The position numbers and the translations under genes are program-made. A stretch of DNA of 53,325 nt, from NCBI GenBank assembly GCA_035501935.1, contig DATJVC010000022.1, forward strand, positions 1 through 53,325, in the 5' to 3' direction. The stretch is from Gammaproteobacteria bacterium. GTDB taxonomy: Bacteria; Pseudomonadota; Gammaproteobacteria; JAJPIJ01. Below, piece by piece: positions 37,590-49,552 of the stretch (positions are counted from its first letter, which is position 1; every line of letters starts with the position of its first letter). Below the pieces are notes generated by a model that was given only the letters and a program-made list of their open reading frames with translations, was not told the origin of the DNA and did not search any database.

Positions 37590-39200
37590 TTAAGCCAATA
37601 AACCGTAAGCCTCAAGCGTGAGAAAATTCGGCAGCCTTTTCCCGGACACCATCTTGTCCAGAAGCTCCGCTGCTTCTTTGTATTTCCGCACCTGATACAT
37701 GTCACCCAATTGCCGGCGGATGCTCTGCAGTTCCTCCGTCATCAATTCCCTGAACATCTCGACCGTGATCCGCCGCCCGTCTTCCAGGATGCCCCGGGGA
37801 TGGCGGATCCATTGCCAGATTTGGGCGCGCGAAATTTCCGCCGTGGCCACGTCTTCCATCAGATTGGCGATCGGCACCGCACCGCGCCCACTCAGCCATG
37901 ATTCGGTATAGTGCAGCGCCGAACTGATGTTGTGCAGCAGGCCGCGGATGGTGATTCCGCCCTCCGGCGCCTTGAGCAGGTCTGCGGCCGTGACGTTTAC
38001 ATCAAGGCGCAGATTATCAATTTGATTGGCGGCCGTCATGTGTTTGTTGAACACCTCCCTCGCGATGGGCACGAGCAGCGGGTGAGCCACCCAGGTGCCG
38101 TCGTGACCATCCCTGGCTTCGCGTTCCTTGTCCGCACGCACCTTGTTCAACGCCGTTTCATTGGCGATGCGATCATCCTTGATGGGAATGTGCGCGGCCA
38201 TGCCGCCCATGGCATGAATGCCGCGTCGGTGGCAGGTCTGTATGAGCAGCAGCGAATAGGACCGCAAAAAGTGCTGCGTCATGGTCAATTCCGAACGATC
38301 CGGCAGCACATAGTCCGGATGGTTGCGAAGGCACTTGATGAAACTGAATATGTAGTCCCAGCGGCCGCAGTTGAGTCCGGCGGCGTGATCGCGCAGCTCG
38401 TAGAGGAACTCGTGCATCTCGAAGGCGGCGGTGAGCGTCTCGATGAGCGCGGTGGCGCGAATCGTGCCACGCAGGATGCCGAGGGCGTCCTGCGCGAAAT
38501 TGAAGACCTCGTTCCACAACCGCGCCTCGCGGTGGCTCTCCATCTTCGGCAGATAGAAATACGGGCCGCTGCCCCTGGCGATGAGTTTGCGGGCGTTATG
38601 AAAAAAATAGAGACCGAAATCGAACAGACCGCCGGGGATGGGTTCGCCGTCGAACAACACGTGCTTTTCATGCAGATGCCAGCCGCGCGGCCGCACGATA
38701 AGCGTCGCGGTTTTTTCATTGAGGCGATATTCCCTGCCATCGGAGGACAGGTAACTGATGGTGCCGTCCACCGCGTCGCGCAGATTGACCTGGCCATCCA
38801 TCATCTGCTCCCAGGTGGGGCTCGAGGAATCCTCGAAATCGGCCATGAAGGTGTTGGCGCCGGAATTGAGCGCGTTGATGATCATCTTGCGATCCACCGG
38901 TCCGGTGATCTCGACCCGCCGATCCACCAAATCCTTCGGGATCGGGGCAACCTTCCAGTCGCCTTCGCGGACGTGTCTGGTTTGCGGCAGAAAATCCGGC
39001 AGGCCGCCGGCGTCGAAATATTCCTGGCGGCGCACGCGAATGGCCAGCAACTCCCGGGAACGCGGGGCAAATTGGTGGACCAGCTCCTCGACGAAGGCAA
39101 GCGCATCCGGCGTCAAAATCTCGGCATATCGCCGGGTAATGGGGCCGGTAACCACCAGTCCCTTCAAGAATGACGGTTGTAGCATTGCGCTCATGGTCAA
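37590..39200 (-). CDS. aceB: Malate synthase A
   Basis: This 536-residue enzyme condenses glyoxylate with acetyl-CoA to malate. The arginine of IVRPRGWHLHEKHVLFDGE, the acidic metal site in ALIETLTAAFEMHEFLYELR and the GLNCGRWDYIFSFIKCLRNH stretch are typical of the A isoform, and the length fits MSA rather than the longer G isoform. It is the first gene of the aceB-aceA operon and is transcribed divergently from the LysR-type gene at 39346, whose product may control it. Confidence 0.95.
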   Translation of the reverse strand: MTMSAMLQPSFLKGLVVTGPITRRYAEILTPDALAFVEELVHQFAPRSRELLAIRVRRQEYFDAGGLPDFLPQTRHVREGDWKVAPIPKDLVDRRVEITGPVDRKMIINALNSGANTFMADFEDSSSPTWEQMMDGQVNLRDAVDGTISYLSSDGREYRLNEKTATLIVRPRGWHLHEKHVLFDGEPIPGGLFDFGLYFFHNARKLIARGSGPYFYLPKMESHREARLWNEVFNFAQDALGILRGTIRATALIETLTAAFEMHEFLYELRDHAAGLNCGRWDYIFSFIKCLRNHPDYVLPDRSELTMTQHFLRSYSLLLIQTCHRRGIHAMGGMAAHIPIKDDRIANETALNKVRADKEREARDGHDGTWVAHPLLVPIAREVFNKHMTAANQIDNLRLDVNVTAADLLKAPEGGITIRGLLHNISSALHYTESWLSGRGAVPIANLMEDVATAEISRAQIWQWIRHPRGILEDGRRITVEMFRELMTEELQSIRRQLGDMYQVRKYKEAAELLDKMVSGKRLPNFLTLEAYGLLA

Positions 39201-39267
39201 TTTGCCACAGTTATCTTCAGATCAATACCTTGCGTGTGTGTTTAAGCTGACTGTAACACTACGTTGC

Positions 39268-39285
39268 ATTGCATCATTTGACAAT
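39268..39285. promoter_or_regulatory. LysR-type binding site and promoter in the aceB-lysR gap
   Basis: ATTG-N10-CAAT forms a short dyad of the kind LysR regulators bind, in the 145-base AT-rich divergent gap. A TTGACA at 39278-39283 overlaps it and points toward the LysR gene, with TACTAT-like candidates 19 bases further on. The placement would allow binding to repress the regulator while affecting aceB. No firm -10 for aceB could be chosen. Confidence 0.45.
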
Positions 39286-39345
39286 CTAATTTTTTCAATA
39301 TTTACTATTAACATTATTAATACTATATCAAGTCCGCCTTAATTT

Positions 39346-40305
39346 ATGGCCACAAACAGCAAGCGCGTTTACTACAAACAAGATCGGCTCAAGCAGTTGC
39401 GCGCGTTCTGCCACAGTGCCGCCAGCGGAGGCATCTCCCGGGCGGCGGAGCGGATGTTTCTGAGCCAGCCTTCCGTATCGCTGCTGGTGCACGCGCTGGA
39501 AAAGGAGCTCGACACCGCGCTCTTTGATCGCAGAGGACCGCGCATCCATCTGACGCCGGCCGGCCACCGGCTCTACGCGCTGGCGGCCCCATTGATTGAG
39601 GGACTGGAGAATCTGCCGGCCCACTTCATCGAAAGTTTCAAACAGGTCATTACCGGTGAATTGCACATCGCCGCCTCCGAAACGGTGTTCCTGCACTTGC
39701 TGCCGGACGTGATCAGGGAGTTCAGCCGCCGCCATCCGGCGGTGCGTTTCCATTTGCACAGCGTCGCCGGCCGCAACGGTCTTCCGCTGCTCAGCGCCAA
39801 TGAGGCCGAGTTGATGGTGGGGACGCTGCTGGAGGTTCCTGCAGACATTGCCTATCGACCGCTGACCGCCTGCGATCAGATGCTCATTACTCCAACGGAT
39901 CATCCGCTGGCCGGCAACAAAGATCCGACGCTGGCCGATATCGCCGTCCACGGCCTGATCCTGCCGCCGCGACATTCAAGCAGTTCGGCGCTGGTGAACC
40001 TCGTCTTCCAACGGCACGAAATTCCCTGCCGCGTCACGTTGGAGGCGGGCAGTTGGGAAGCCATCAAACAATTGGTCGCGCGTGGACTGGGGATTTCCAT
40101 CTGCCCCGGCATGTGTCTGACCGGCGAAGAAAATCTGGCCGTCGCGCCGCTGGCCCGCCATTTCCCCAAGCGCAGCTACGGCGTGATCACCCGCAAGGCC
40201 GGAAATCTCAGCCCGGCCGCCGGCCGGTTCATCCAATTACTCGGAGAAACGTCGTTCAAGGGTGGCGGCGGCGGCGTCATGAAATCCTCCGTCCACGCGT
40301 TATAA
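39346..40305 (+). CDS. LysR-family transcriptional regulator
   Basis: The 319-residue protein has an N-terminal helix-turn-helix, LKQLRAFCHSAASGGISRAA followed by ERMFLSQPSVSLLVHALEKE, then FDRRGPRIHLTPAGHRLY. The C-terminal periplasmic-binding-type effector domain runs from about residue 100 (GELHIAASETVFLHLLPDVI). It is divergent from aceB, so control of the glyoxylate shunt is the likeliest role; the effector is unknown. Similar genes often act on sulfur or carbon metabolism, so other targets remain possible. Confidence 0.87.
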   Translation: MATNSKRVYYKQDRLKQLRAFCHSAASGGISRAAERMFLSQPSVSLLVHALEKELDTALFDRRGPRIHLTPAGHRLYALAAPLIEGLENLPAHFIESFKQVITGELHIAASETVFLHLLPDVIREFSRRHPAVRFHLHSVAGRNGLPLLSANEAELMVGTLLEVPADIAYRPLTACDQMLITPTDHPLAGNKDPTLADIAVHGLILPPRHSSSSALVNLVFQRHEIPCRVTLEAGSWEAIKQLVARGLGISICPGMCLTGEENLAVAPLARHFPKRSYGVITRKAGNLSPAAGRFIQLLGETSFKGGGGGVMKSSVHAL

Positions 40306-40324
40306 TTAGTACAGGAAATTGCAT

Positions 40325-40672
40325 ATGGAGTCTGAACGATTAACCCGGAATATGAGTGACAAAACCCGCACTGAACGCGATGAGGGCCTGGCCCTGGCGG
40401 AGGCGCGGCCCAAGCTCAAGCGCCCGCCACTTTATCATGTCATCCTAATCAACGACGACTATACGCCGATGGAATTCGTCGTACAGATACTGGAGTTGTT
40501 TTTCAACAAGGACCGGCCTACCGCCACGCGCATCATGCTGGAGGTGCACACGCGCGGCAAGGGGATTTGCGGCGCCTACACCCACGAAATCGCCGAGACC
40601 AAGGTGGCCCAGGTCAACGCCTATTCCCGCGAAAACCAGCATCCCCTGCTCTGTACGCTGGAACCCGCGTAG
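40325..40672 (+). CDS. clpS: ATP-dependent Clp protease adaptor ClpS
   Basis: This 115-residue adaptor binds N-degron substrates and hands them to ClpAP. The core [20 protein letters not shown] contains the asparagine and aspartates that bind the substrate N-terminus, and [20 protein letters not shown] carries the second part of the pocket. ATG 40325 has AGGA eight bases upstream; the in-frame ATG at 40352 ([11 protein letters not shown]) is a possible shorter start. It precedes clpA by 10 bases, the usual gene pair. Confidence 0.93.
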   Translation: MESERLTRNMSDKTRTERDEGLALAEARPKLKRPPLYHVILINDDYTPMEFVVQILELFFNKDRPTATRIMLEVHTRGKGICGAYTHEIAETKVAQVNAYSRENQHPLLCTLEPA

Positions 40673-40682
40673 AATAAACGCC

Positions 40683-42953
<2,271 letters not shown>

Positions 42954-42996
42954 CCGGACCCGATACAGCCTGGCCGGTGACGGCAGCAAACTGGCC

Positions 42997-43440
42997 ATGC
43001 CCATCACCGAACTCAATCACTACTCGATCCGCACCCTGGATCTGAAGGCTTCCGAGCAGTTTTACACCGGGATATTGGGTTTCACTGTCGGCCCCCGCCC
43101 GGCCTTTCCCTTTCCCGGACTGTGGCTGTACAACGGTGATCATGGCTCGTACTCGAACGCACGCGTGCACATCATCGGCGTCGATCCCAACGATCCCGAA
43201 GGGCTCAGGAAATATCTGGGGGATCGAAATCCGGACAGTCTCAAGGGTGGTACCGGCACCGTGGATCACATCGCCTTTTTCGCCACCGGCCTGGACGAGA
43301 TGCGCGGGCGCTTGAAGAAAAAAGGCGTGCCTTACCGGGAGCGCACCGTGCCCTCGCTCGGCCTGCACCAGATCTTTCTGGAAGACCCCAGCCAGGTCAC
43401 CATCGAGTTGAACTACCCCGCCTCGGAAACCAGATTATAG
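42997..43440 (+). CDS. VOC-family (glyoxalase/dioxygenase-like) protein
   Basis: A 147-residue protein has the VOC start ITELNHYSIRTLDLKASEQF with YTGILGF, the central VDHIAFFATGLDEMRGRL and the end IFLEDPSQVTIELNY, which carries the expected metal ligands (His, His, Glu). The fold serves glyoxalases and extradiol dioxygenases, and the substrate cannot be told here. It starts 43 bases after clpA on the same strand, and its stop overlaps the argA stop by 6 bases in convergent orientation. Confidence 0.85.
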   Translation: MPITELNHYSIRTLDLKASEQFYTGILGFTVGPRPAFPFPGLWLYNGDHGSYSNARVHIIGVDPNDPEGLRKYLGDRNPDSLKGGTGTVDHIAFFATGLDEMRGRLKKKGVPYRERTVPSLGLHQIFLEDPSQVTIELNYPASETRL

Positions 43441-44748
43441 TTTCTTGGTGAAGACCTTGGAGTTGCGCTGGTAGTTGTAGAGCATCTTCCGCTCGATCGG
43501 CAGGCTCTCGATGGTGGCCTCGTTGAAGCCGCGTTCGACAAACCAGTGCGCGGCCTGGGTCGTCAGCACGAGCATCTGTTTCAGCTTCATCTGCCGGGCA
43601 CTGGTTTCCAGGTTGTTGAACAGCATGTCGCCGCGGCCCTGGTCCCGGTAATCCGGGTGCACGGCCAGGCAGGCCAGTTCCGCCAGCCCCTCCGACGGAT
43701 AGGGATAGATCGCAGCGCAGCCGATGATGGCGCCGTCGCGCACCAGCACGTTGAAGTGATCGATCTCGGTCTCCAGTTTTTCGCGCGAGCGACGCACCAG
43801 CGTGCCGTCCGTCTCCAGCGGCGCGATGAGTTCGATGATGCCGGCGACGTCGTCGATGGTGGCCTTGCGCAGGGTGTCGAACGGATTGGCCGACACCATC
43901 GTGCCGATGCCGTCGCGCGAAAAGAGTTCCAGCAGCAGTCCGCCGTCCTCGCGCCGGTCCACGAGATGCACGCGCCGCACGCCGCCGCGGCAGGCGGTGA
44001 TGGCGTCATCCAGCTCCGGAATGCGCTGGGCCAGCTCGGGATCCGCCTGCATGAGTTGTTCGGTCTCCGTGTCGGTGAGTTGATGCACGAGCTTGCCGCG
44101 CTTGTCGAGGATGGCCTTGTTCTCCAGCAGGAAGATGAGCTTGTCGGCACCGAGGCTCGACGCGATGGAAGTCGCCACTTCATGGGCGTTGAGATTGAAG
44201 CATTCCCCCGTCGGGGAGTAGCCCACCGGCGGCGTCACCAGGATGTCGCCGTTTTCCAGCCGTGTCCGGATGGTCTCCACCTCCACCTTGCGCACGACTC
44301 CCGAATACAGGTAATCCACGCCGTTGCGCACGCCGATCGGCTTGGCGATGACAAAGTTGCCGGACACGACCCGGATGCGGGCGTTGGCGGCGGGATGATT
44401 CGCCAGGCCGCGTGACAGCTGCCCCATGATTTCGATGGTGATGCTGCCCACCGCGTCCTTCACACAGGCCAGCGTGGTCTCGTCGGTGATGCGTATGCCG
44501 CCCTTCATGCGCATCTCCAGATTGCGGGCCCGCAGCCGCTCCTCCACCTGCGGCCGGGCGCCGGGCACGATCACCAGACGGATGCCCATGCTGGACAGCA
44601 GGGCGATGTCATGGATGAGGTTGCGGAAGGTGGGCTCCCCCACCGCCTCGCCGCCGAAGGACAACACGAAAGTCTGCCCGCGATGGGCGTGGATGTACGG
44701 CGACGCCTGCCGGAACCAGTCGACGAATTGTTTCTGCTTGTCAGCCAT
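43435..44748 (-). CDS. argA: N-acetylglutamate synthase
   Basis: This 437-residue first enzyme of arginine biosynthesis acetylates glutamate with acetyl-CoA. An amino-acid-kinase-like domain fills about residues 1-290 (FVLSFGGEAVGEPTFRNLIH, then GMRIRLVIVPGARPQVEERL-type region). The GNAT domain follows, with LACLAVHPDYRDQGRGDMLF for acetyl-CoA. The chosen ATG at 44748 (MADKQKQFVDWFRQ) fits the family; the frame could extend to 44877, but that region is unlikely to be coding. It is divergent from ilvD. Confidence 0.93.
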   Translation of the reverse strand: MADKQKQFVDWFRQASPYIHAHRGQTFVLSFGGEAVGEPTFRNLIHDIALLSSMGIRLVIVPGARPQVEERLRARNLEMRMKGGIRITDETTLACVKDAVGSITIEIMGQLSRGLANHPAANARIRVVSGNFVIAKPIGVRNGVDYLYSGVVRKVEVETIRTRLENGDILVTPPVGYSPTGECFNLNAHEVATSIASSLGADKLIFLLENKAILDKRGKLVHQLTDTETEQLMQADPELAQRIPELDDAITACRGGVRRVHLVDRREDGGLLLELFSRDGIGTMVSANPFDTLRKATIDDVAGIIELIAPLETDGTLVRRSREKLETEIDHFNVLVRDGAIIGCAAIYPYPSEGLAELACLAVHPDYRDQGRGDMLFNNLETSARQMKLKQMLVLTTQAAHWFVERGFNEATIESLPIERKMLYNYQRNSKVFTKKL

Positions 44749-44929
44749 GATTCGAACCCATCCAAAAAAAAAGTAATGCGTCAAACCCCGTGGCATTTCA
44801 CCCCGCACGGCGTCCATTCCAGGACGACGTATCCGGCGGGCGCGCACATTGTAATGGCTGATCCACCCGCCTGCCATCGATCCTGCGCTTGGTGTATGCT
44901 CCGCACCTCAAAAAAACGGATGTTGTCGC

Positions 44930-46621
44930 ATGAGCGAACGCCGCAATAAATACAGTTCACGCATCACCCAGCCCAAATCGCAGGGCGCCTCCCAGGCCAT
45001 GCTTTACGGCACCGGCATGACCGATCAGGACATGGACAAACCCGAGGTCGGCATTGCCAGCGTCTGGTTCGAGGGCAATACCTGCAACATGCACCTGCTC
45101 GATCTCGCCGCCAGGGTGAAGGAAGGCGTGGCCGCGGCCGGTCTGGTCGGCATGCGCTTCAACACCATCGGCGTTTCCGACGGCATTTCCATGGGCACGG
45201 ACGGCATGAGCTATTCCCTGCAGTCGCGCGATCTCATCGCCGACTCCATCGAGACGGTCATGAACGCGCAGTGGTACGACGCCTGCGTCACCCTGCCAGG
45301 CTGCGACAAGAACATGCCCGGCTGCGTGATGGCGCTCGGCCGGCTCAACCGGCCCGGCCTCATGATCTACGGCGGCACCATCAAGCCGGGTCACCGCAGC
45401 GGTGACGGCGGCGAGCAGGTGCTGGACATCATCTCCGCCTTCCAGAGCTACGGCGAATTCATCGCCGGCAAGATCGACGACGGCACCCGGCGCGACATCG
45501 TGCGGAAATCGTGCCCCGGACCCGGCGCCTGCGGCGGCATGTACACCGCCAACACCATGGCCTGCGCCATCGAGGCGCTGGGCATGTCGCTGCCCTACTC
45601 CTCCTCCACGCCCGCGGTCGATCCCGGCAAGCGCGAAGAGTGCCTCCGTGCCGGCGCCGCGGTCAAAAACCTGCTGGAACGCGACATCAAGCCGCGCGAC
45701 ATCATGACGCGCGAGGCCTTCGAGAACGCGATGGTGCTGGTCACCGCGCTCGGCGGATCGACCAACGCCGTGTTGCATCTGATCGCCATGGCACGCGCCG
45801 TCGGCGTGCCGCTCACCATCGACGACTTTCAGAAGGTTAGCGATCGCACACCGTTCCTCGCCAACCTGAAGCCCAGCGGAATATACGTCATGGAGGACGT
45901 GCACAACATCGGCGGCACGCCCGCGGTGATGAAGTTCCTGCTGGAAAACAAAATGATCGTCGGCGGCTGCCTGACCGTCACCGGCAAGACCGTGGCGGAG
46001 AATCTGAGGGACGTGCCCGTATTCAAGGCCGGCCAGACCGTCATCCAGCCGCTCGACAAACCCATCAAGAAAACAGGACACATCCAGATCCTCAAGGGCA
46101 ATCTCGCGCCCGGCGGCGCGGTGGCGAAGATCACCGGCAAGGAAGGCCTGCGCTTCTCCGGCCCGGCGAACGTGTTTGATTCCGAGGAGGAGATGCTGGC
46201 GGCGCTGGAGAAAAAGAAAATACAAAAGGGCGATGTGATCGTGATCCGCTACGAGGGACCCAAGGGCGGCCCCGGCATGCCGGAAATGCTCACCCCCACC
46301 TCCGCCATCATGGGCGCGGGGCTTGGCGCCGACGTGGCGCTGATCACCGACGGCCGTTTTTCCGGCGGCTCGCACGGCTTCATCGTCGGCCACATCGTTC
46401 CGGAGGCGCAGGAAGGCGGCCCGCTCGCGCTCATCAAGAATGGCGACCGCATTACACTGGATGCCGAAAAAAACCGCATCGACGTCGAAATCACGGATGA
46501 GGAATTCGCGCGACGGCGAGGGCAGTGGAAAATGCCGCCGTACAAGGCCACCCGCGGAACGCTTAACCGCTACATTAAAACCGTGAAGTCCGCCTCTGAG
46601 GGTTGTGTCACAGACGAATAA
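44930..46621 (+). CDS. ilvD: Dihydroxy-acid dehydratase
   Basis: The 563-residue Fe-S enzyme makes the 2-keto acids of valine and isoleucine synthesis. Cluster cysteines occur in [20 protein letters not shown] and [20 protein letters not shown], and the C-terminal [20 protein letters not shown] is highly conserved. Length and the [18 protein letters not shown] signature match the IlvD/Edd family, with branched-chain synthesis favoured by the TANTM form. It stands alone, divergent from argA. Confidence 0.95.
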   Translation: MSERRNKYSSRITQPKSQGASQAMLYGTGMTDQDMDKPEVGIASVWFEGNTCNMHLLDLAARVKEGVAAAGLVGMRFNTIGVSDGISMGTDGMSYSLQSRDLIADSIETVMNAQWYDACVTLPGCDKNMPGCVMALGRLNRPGLMIYGGTIKPGHRSGDGGEQVLDIISAFQSYGEFIAGKIDDGTRRDIVRKSCPGPGACGGMYTANTMACAIEALGMSLPYSSSTPAVDPGKREECLRAGAAVKNLLERDIKPRDIMTREAFENAMVLVTALGGSTNAVLHLIAMARAVGVPLTIDDFQKVSDRTPFLANLKPSGIYVMEDVHNIGGTPAVMKFLLENKMIVGGCLTVTGKTVAENLRDVPVFKAGQTVIQPLDKPIKKTGHIQILKGNLAPGGAVAKITGKEGLRFSGPANVFDSEEEMLAALEKKKIQKGDVIVIRYEGPKGGPGMPEMLTPTSAIMGAGLGADVALITDGRFSGGSHGFIVGHIVPEAQEGGPLALIKNGDRITLDAEKNRIDVEITDEEFARRRGQWKMPPYKATRGTLNRYIKTVKSASEGCVTDE

Positions 46622-46636
46622 TCGCCGTGACGGGTT

Positions 46637-47386
46637 TCATTCGGGGGATGAAAATTTGACCTGCGCCACGCTGCGAAGCGGCAGGGACGCCGAAGGCCTG
46701 GCGGCCGGTTTTTTGACCGGGTATGGCAACCCGGTATCGATACCCCTGGCCTTGTAATCCTCATAGTACTGCATCACCCGGCGCACGTATTCCCGCGTCT
46801 CGGCAAAGGGCGGGATCTTGTAGCCGTAATCGATGACCGCGTTTTCGCCGGCGTTGTAAGCCGCCACGGCAAGCCGGACGTCATTCTTGAACATCTGCAT
46901 GAGGTCGCCCAGGTAATGCGTGCCGCCGTGCACGTTGGCGACGGGGTCATTGCGGTTGAGCACGCCATAGCGCCGGCCGGTTTCCGGCATCAATTGCATC
47001 AGGCCCACCGCCCCTTTGCGCGACACCGCGTCCTTGTCGTAGGCGGACTCCGCCGTGACGACCGCATGCACCAGTTCCTTGGGGAGGTTGTTTTTGGCGG
47101 CGGCCTCGGCGATGACCGGCTCATACTTCCGCCGATCGCTGGCGAAACTCGGATTGCTGAAGGACCGCGTGGCGGGCACCCAGCCCTTCCAGGTCCGCAC
47201 CAGCTTCTGGTAACCGGAGCGGTCCGGCCGATCGGTCAGCGTCACGCGGCCGTATTTATCGACGTACTTGTAAATGTCCGCCATGGCGGGCGGTGTGCCC
47301 AGCACGAACAAAATGACCCCCGCAAGCAATCCCAGCTTGAGCGGTAACCCCCTGTTGACAGGCGTTTTTATGATTTTTGAATGCAC
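46637..47386 (-). CDS. Lytic transglycosylase (SLT domain) with N-terminal DUF4124
   Basis: The 249-residue protein begins with a signal-like segment (LPLKLGLLAGVILFVLGTPP, then AMA). A short DUF4124-like stretch IYKYVDKYGRVTLTDRP follows, then an SLT domain with the catalytic glutamate in HAVVTAESAYDKDAV, GAVGLMQLMPETGRRYGV and AVAAYNAGENAVIDYG. It cleaves peptidoglycan in the periplasm with formation of anhydromuropeptides. The frame starts with GTG at 47386. It converges on ilvD. Confidence 0.88.
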   Translation of the reverse strand: MHSKIIKTPVNRGLPLKLGLLAGVILFVLGTPPAMADIYKYVDKYGRVTLTDRPDRSGYQKLVRTWKGWVPATRSFSNPSFASDRRKYEPVIAEAAAKNNLPKELVHAVVTAESAYDKDAVSRKGAVGLMQLMPETGRRYGVLNRNDPVANVHGGTHYLGDLMQMFKNDVRLAVAAYNAGENAVIDYGYKIPPFAETREYVRRVMQYYEDYKARGIDTGLPYPVKKPAARPSASLPLRSVAQVKFSSPE

Positions 47387-47406
47387 ATTAATAACAAGTT
47401 GTAAAT

Positions 47407-47934
47407 CTATAATAAATAAGCGCTTGCTTTAATACAAGCACAGGCGAATAAGCCCGCCATCAGATCATCCAACATTACTCCCAAGCCGCCTTTCACCCGC
47501 CGGTCCAACCATCCTATGGGCCAGGGTTTGATTATGTCAAAGCAGCGGAATAAAACAAAACCGGCAATCACCCACGGCCAGCCGACAGGCGCGCCGATCA
47601 TGGTAATCCCGAAACCGATGATCTCATCCCAGACGATGGCCGGGTGATCCGCAACGCCGAGGCGTCGCGCGGCATACCCGCACAGCCCCACCCCCGTGAC
47701 AAAACCGGCGACTAAAATCGCTGCATAAGTGATCAGCGGCAAATCCCGAAGCAGCCAGTACAGCGGCACCGCCAACAGCGTGCCGGCCGTGCCCGGCGCA
47801 CGCGGACTCAAGCCGGTTCCGAGGCCAAGGGCCAAGAGACACAGGGGATCGCGCAGCAGATATAAGGGAACTCGAGGGTGCGGATCGGGAGACACGTTAG
47901 AATGATACACCCTCCGACCTGGAAGTCCGGGCAT
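47407..47934 (-). CDS. pgpA: Phosphatidylglycerophosphatase A
   Basis: This integral membrane enzyme removes phosphate from phosphatidylglycerophosphate. Motifs include LGLGTGLSPRAPGTAGTLLA, the metal-binding AIVWDEIIGFGITMIG and KPWPIGWLDRRVKGGLGVML DD. Up to four hydrophobic segments are seen. Two starts are possible: ATG 47934, which overlaps the divergent methyltransferase start by two bases, and GTG 47895, giving VSPDPHPRVPLYLLRD. The shorter one looks more natural. The protein is 162-175 residues depending on the start. Confidence 0.9.
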   Translation of the reverse strand: MPGLPGRRVYHSNVSPDPHPRVPLYLLRDPLCLLALGLGTGLSPRAPGTAGTLLAVPLYWLLRDLPLITYAAILVAGFVTGVGLCGYAARRLGVADHPAIVWDEIIGFGITMIGAPVGWPWVIAGFVLFRCFDIIKPWPIGWLDRRVKGGLGVMLDDLMAGLFACACIKASAYLL

Positions 47935-48745
47935 GAAACCTGTCTCGCTAACAGCGTATTACTGCACCGGCGTTCGCATGGAGGACGCCGCCTCCCGGCG
48001 GCCGATCTGCGGCGACCAATATGCGCGCCTGTTCATGAACGAACAGGGCCTCAAAGTATACGAGCAGTTCAAGGACTTCCGCCCTGCCAAGCTCAGCAAC
48101 GCCTGGCGCCATCGCCTCATCGACGACTGGCTGCGCGAACGGCTCGCCGGCCGGCCGGAGCAAACCGTGCTGCTCATCGGCGCCGGCTTCGACAGCCGCG
48201 CCTGGCGCCTCAAGGGCGGCCGCTGGATCGAAGTCGACGAACCGGCGTTGATGCAATACAAGGAGGAGCGCCTGCCCGCCGCGCAATGCCCGAATCCGTT
48301 GACCCGCCTCAGCATCGAATTTGACCGGCAATCGCTCGCCGATCTGCTGGCCCGCTATCAGACTGGTGACGAGGTCATGATCATCATTGAAGGCGTGTTC
48401 ATGTATCTCACGCGCACCGCCGTCCGGGCCCTGCTCGACACCTTGCGGAATCTCTTCCCGCGGCACCGCCTGTGGTGCGATCTCATGACGCGGTCCTTTT
48501 TTCGCACGTTTTCGGCCACCATGTATCAGGTGCTGCACGGCATGGGTGCCCGGTTTCAGGATGTCATTGAAATGGAAAATCCGGAATCGCTGTTTCTGGC
48601 CCGTCACTATCGCGCTCGAAGGCGAAGCCCGATCGCGGGACAACTCCTGCCCGCCTTCCTGCGCTGGCTGCCGATTACCTTGAACCGTGGTTACACTCTC
48701 TGGGACTTCGAGAGTTTGCCGCGCCCGGCCGGCCCGTCTGATTGA
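47933..48745 (+). CDS. Class I SAM methyltransferase of the leucine carboxyl methyltransferase-like family
   Basis: The 270-residue protein has the SAM motif TVLLIGAGFDSRAWRLKGG and the acidic IEVDEPALMQYKEERLP after it, characteristic of the LCM/PPM family of putative methyltransferases. VMIIIEGVFMYLTRTAVRAL is also typical. In bacteria these often modify small molecules or surface polyketides, and the substrate is unknown. It is divergent from pgpA with almost no gap (2-base overlap if pgpA uses its upstream ATG). Confidence 0.83.
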   Translation: MKPVSLTAYYCTGVRMEDAASRRPICGDQYARLFMNEQGLKVYEQFKDFRPAKLSNAWRHRLIDDWLRERLAGRPEQTVLLIGAGFDSRAWRLKGGRWIEVDEPALMQYKEERLPAAQCPNPLTRLSIEFDRQSLADLLARYQTGDEVMIIIEGVFMYLTRTAVRALLDTLRNLFPRHRLWCDLMTRSFFRTFSATMYQVLHGMGARFQDVIEMENPESLFLARHYRARRRSPIAGQLLPAFLRWLPITLNRGYTLWDFESLPRPAGPSD

Positions 48746-48748
48746 CGG

Positions 48749-49039
48749 CTATTCCCCCGTCCGCGCCCGGCGGCGGCGCGCCTCCTTGGGGCTGGCGGTC
48801 AGAGACCGGTAAATTTCCACGCGATCACCGTCTGCCAGCGGATCATCAAGGTTGCGCAATCTCCCATAAACGCCCACCTTGTTGATTGTGAGATCGATTT
48901 CCGGGAAGCATTTCAGCAATCCGGATTCCCGGATGGCGTCCCGGACCGACAATCCGGCGGGCAGATCCAGATTGACGCACGACTGCCCGTCGGGCCGCGC
49001 ATAAACAACTTCGACATGCAGCAACTCAGCGCCGGCCAT
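48749..49039 (-). CDS. rnfH: RnfH/RatB-family ubiquitin-like protein
   Basis: The 96-residue protein has the beta-grasp sequence VEVVYARPDGQSCVNLDLPA, INKVGVYGRLRNLDDPLADG and DRVEIYRSLTASPKEAR RRRAR, which match RnfH/RatB. Its exact function is uncertain despite the names. It follows ratA and overlaps it by 14 bases, the usual arrangement upstream of smpB in gammaproteobacteria. Confidence 0.9.
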   Translation of the reverse strand: MAGAELLHVEVVYARPDGQSCVNLDLPAGLSVRDAIRESGLLKCFPEIDLTINKVGVYGRLRNLDDPLADGDRVEIYRSLTASPKEARRRRARTGE

Positions 49040-49460
49040 ACAGCTGAGCCGCGCGCTGGCTGAAGGCGTCCACCAACGTGCTGTTGACCTTCTGAAAGGT
49101 CCTGCCCAGCGTCATGGCCAGCAACTTGCTCGCCAGTTCAAAATGCAAATCGAGCGTCACCAGCGTGCCCTGCGCGACGGGTTCGAAACGCCAGCAACCC
49201 CTCAGGCTCTTGAATGGACCCTCGACCAGATGCATGTCGATGCGGCTGTCCTCACGCATGGTATTACGCGTGGTGAAATCATGGTGCATCCCCGCCTTCA
49301 CCAGCGTCAGCCGCGCCGTCACCTCATTGCCCTGCCGCCCCAGCACCCTGGCGGTGGTGCACCACGGCAGGAATTGTGGATAGGATTCGATGTCAGCGAC
49401 CAGGTTGTACATGTCGCGCGGACTGTAGGGGACGATGGCGCTTTTCCGGACCTGCTGCAT
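49026..49460 (-). CDS. ratA: RatA-family START-domain protein (COQ10/ribosome-association toxin family)
   Basis: A 144-residue protein starts [20 protein letters not shown] and has [37 protein letters not shown] and the end [19 protein letters not shown]. This is the SRPBCC/COQ10 fold. E. coli RatA has been described as inhibiting 70S assembly, while mitochondrial relatives bind ubiquinone; which applies here is open. It is divergent from smpB with about 92 bases between starts. Confidence 0.9.
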   Translation of the reverse strand: MQQVRKSAIVPYSPRDMYNLVADIESYPQFLPWCTTARVLGRQGNEVTARLTLVKAGMHHDFTTRNTMREDSRIDMHLVEGPFKSLRGCWRFEPVAQGTLVTLDLHFELASKLLAMTLGRTFQKVNSTLVDAFSQRAAQLYGRR

Positions 49461-49540
49461 CGGATGGTGAACGAGTGGATCAAACCGTATTTTCGGTTAA
49501 ATCGGCGGCAAACGGAAGCCGGGCATCCCGTGCGAACAGG

Positions 49541-49546
49541 TATAAT
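49541..49546 (+). promoter_or_regulatory. TATAAT -10 element of smpB
   Basis: A perfect TATAAT lies 6 bases before the smpB ATG at 49553. Initiation 6-8 bases downstream of this box would give a leaderless smpB message. No good -35 was seen at the normal distance (49518-49523 is GCCGGG). Confidence 0.55.
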
Positions 49547-49552
49547 CCATTC

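Noticed and set aside
37911-39173. A 420-codon plus-strand frame opposite aceB
   Set aside because: Antisense of malate synthase, with no domain signal.
44957-46393. A 478-codon open frame opposite ilvD
   Set aside because: ilvD is unmistakable on the other strand. The antisense peptide is low in hydrophobic structure and rich in H, G, A and D as expected for a shadow frame.
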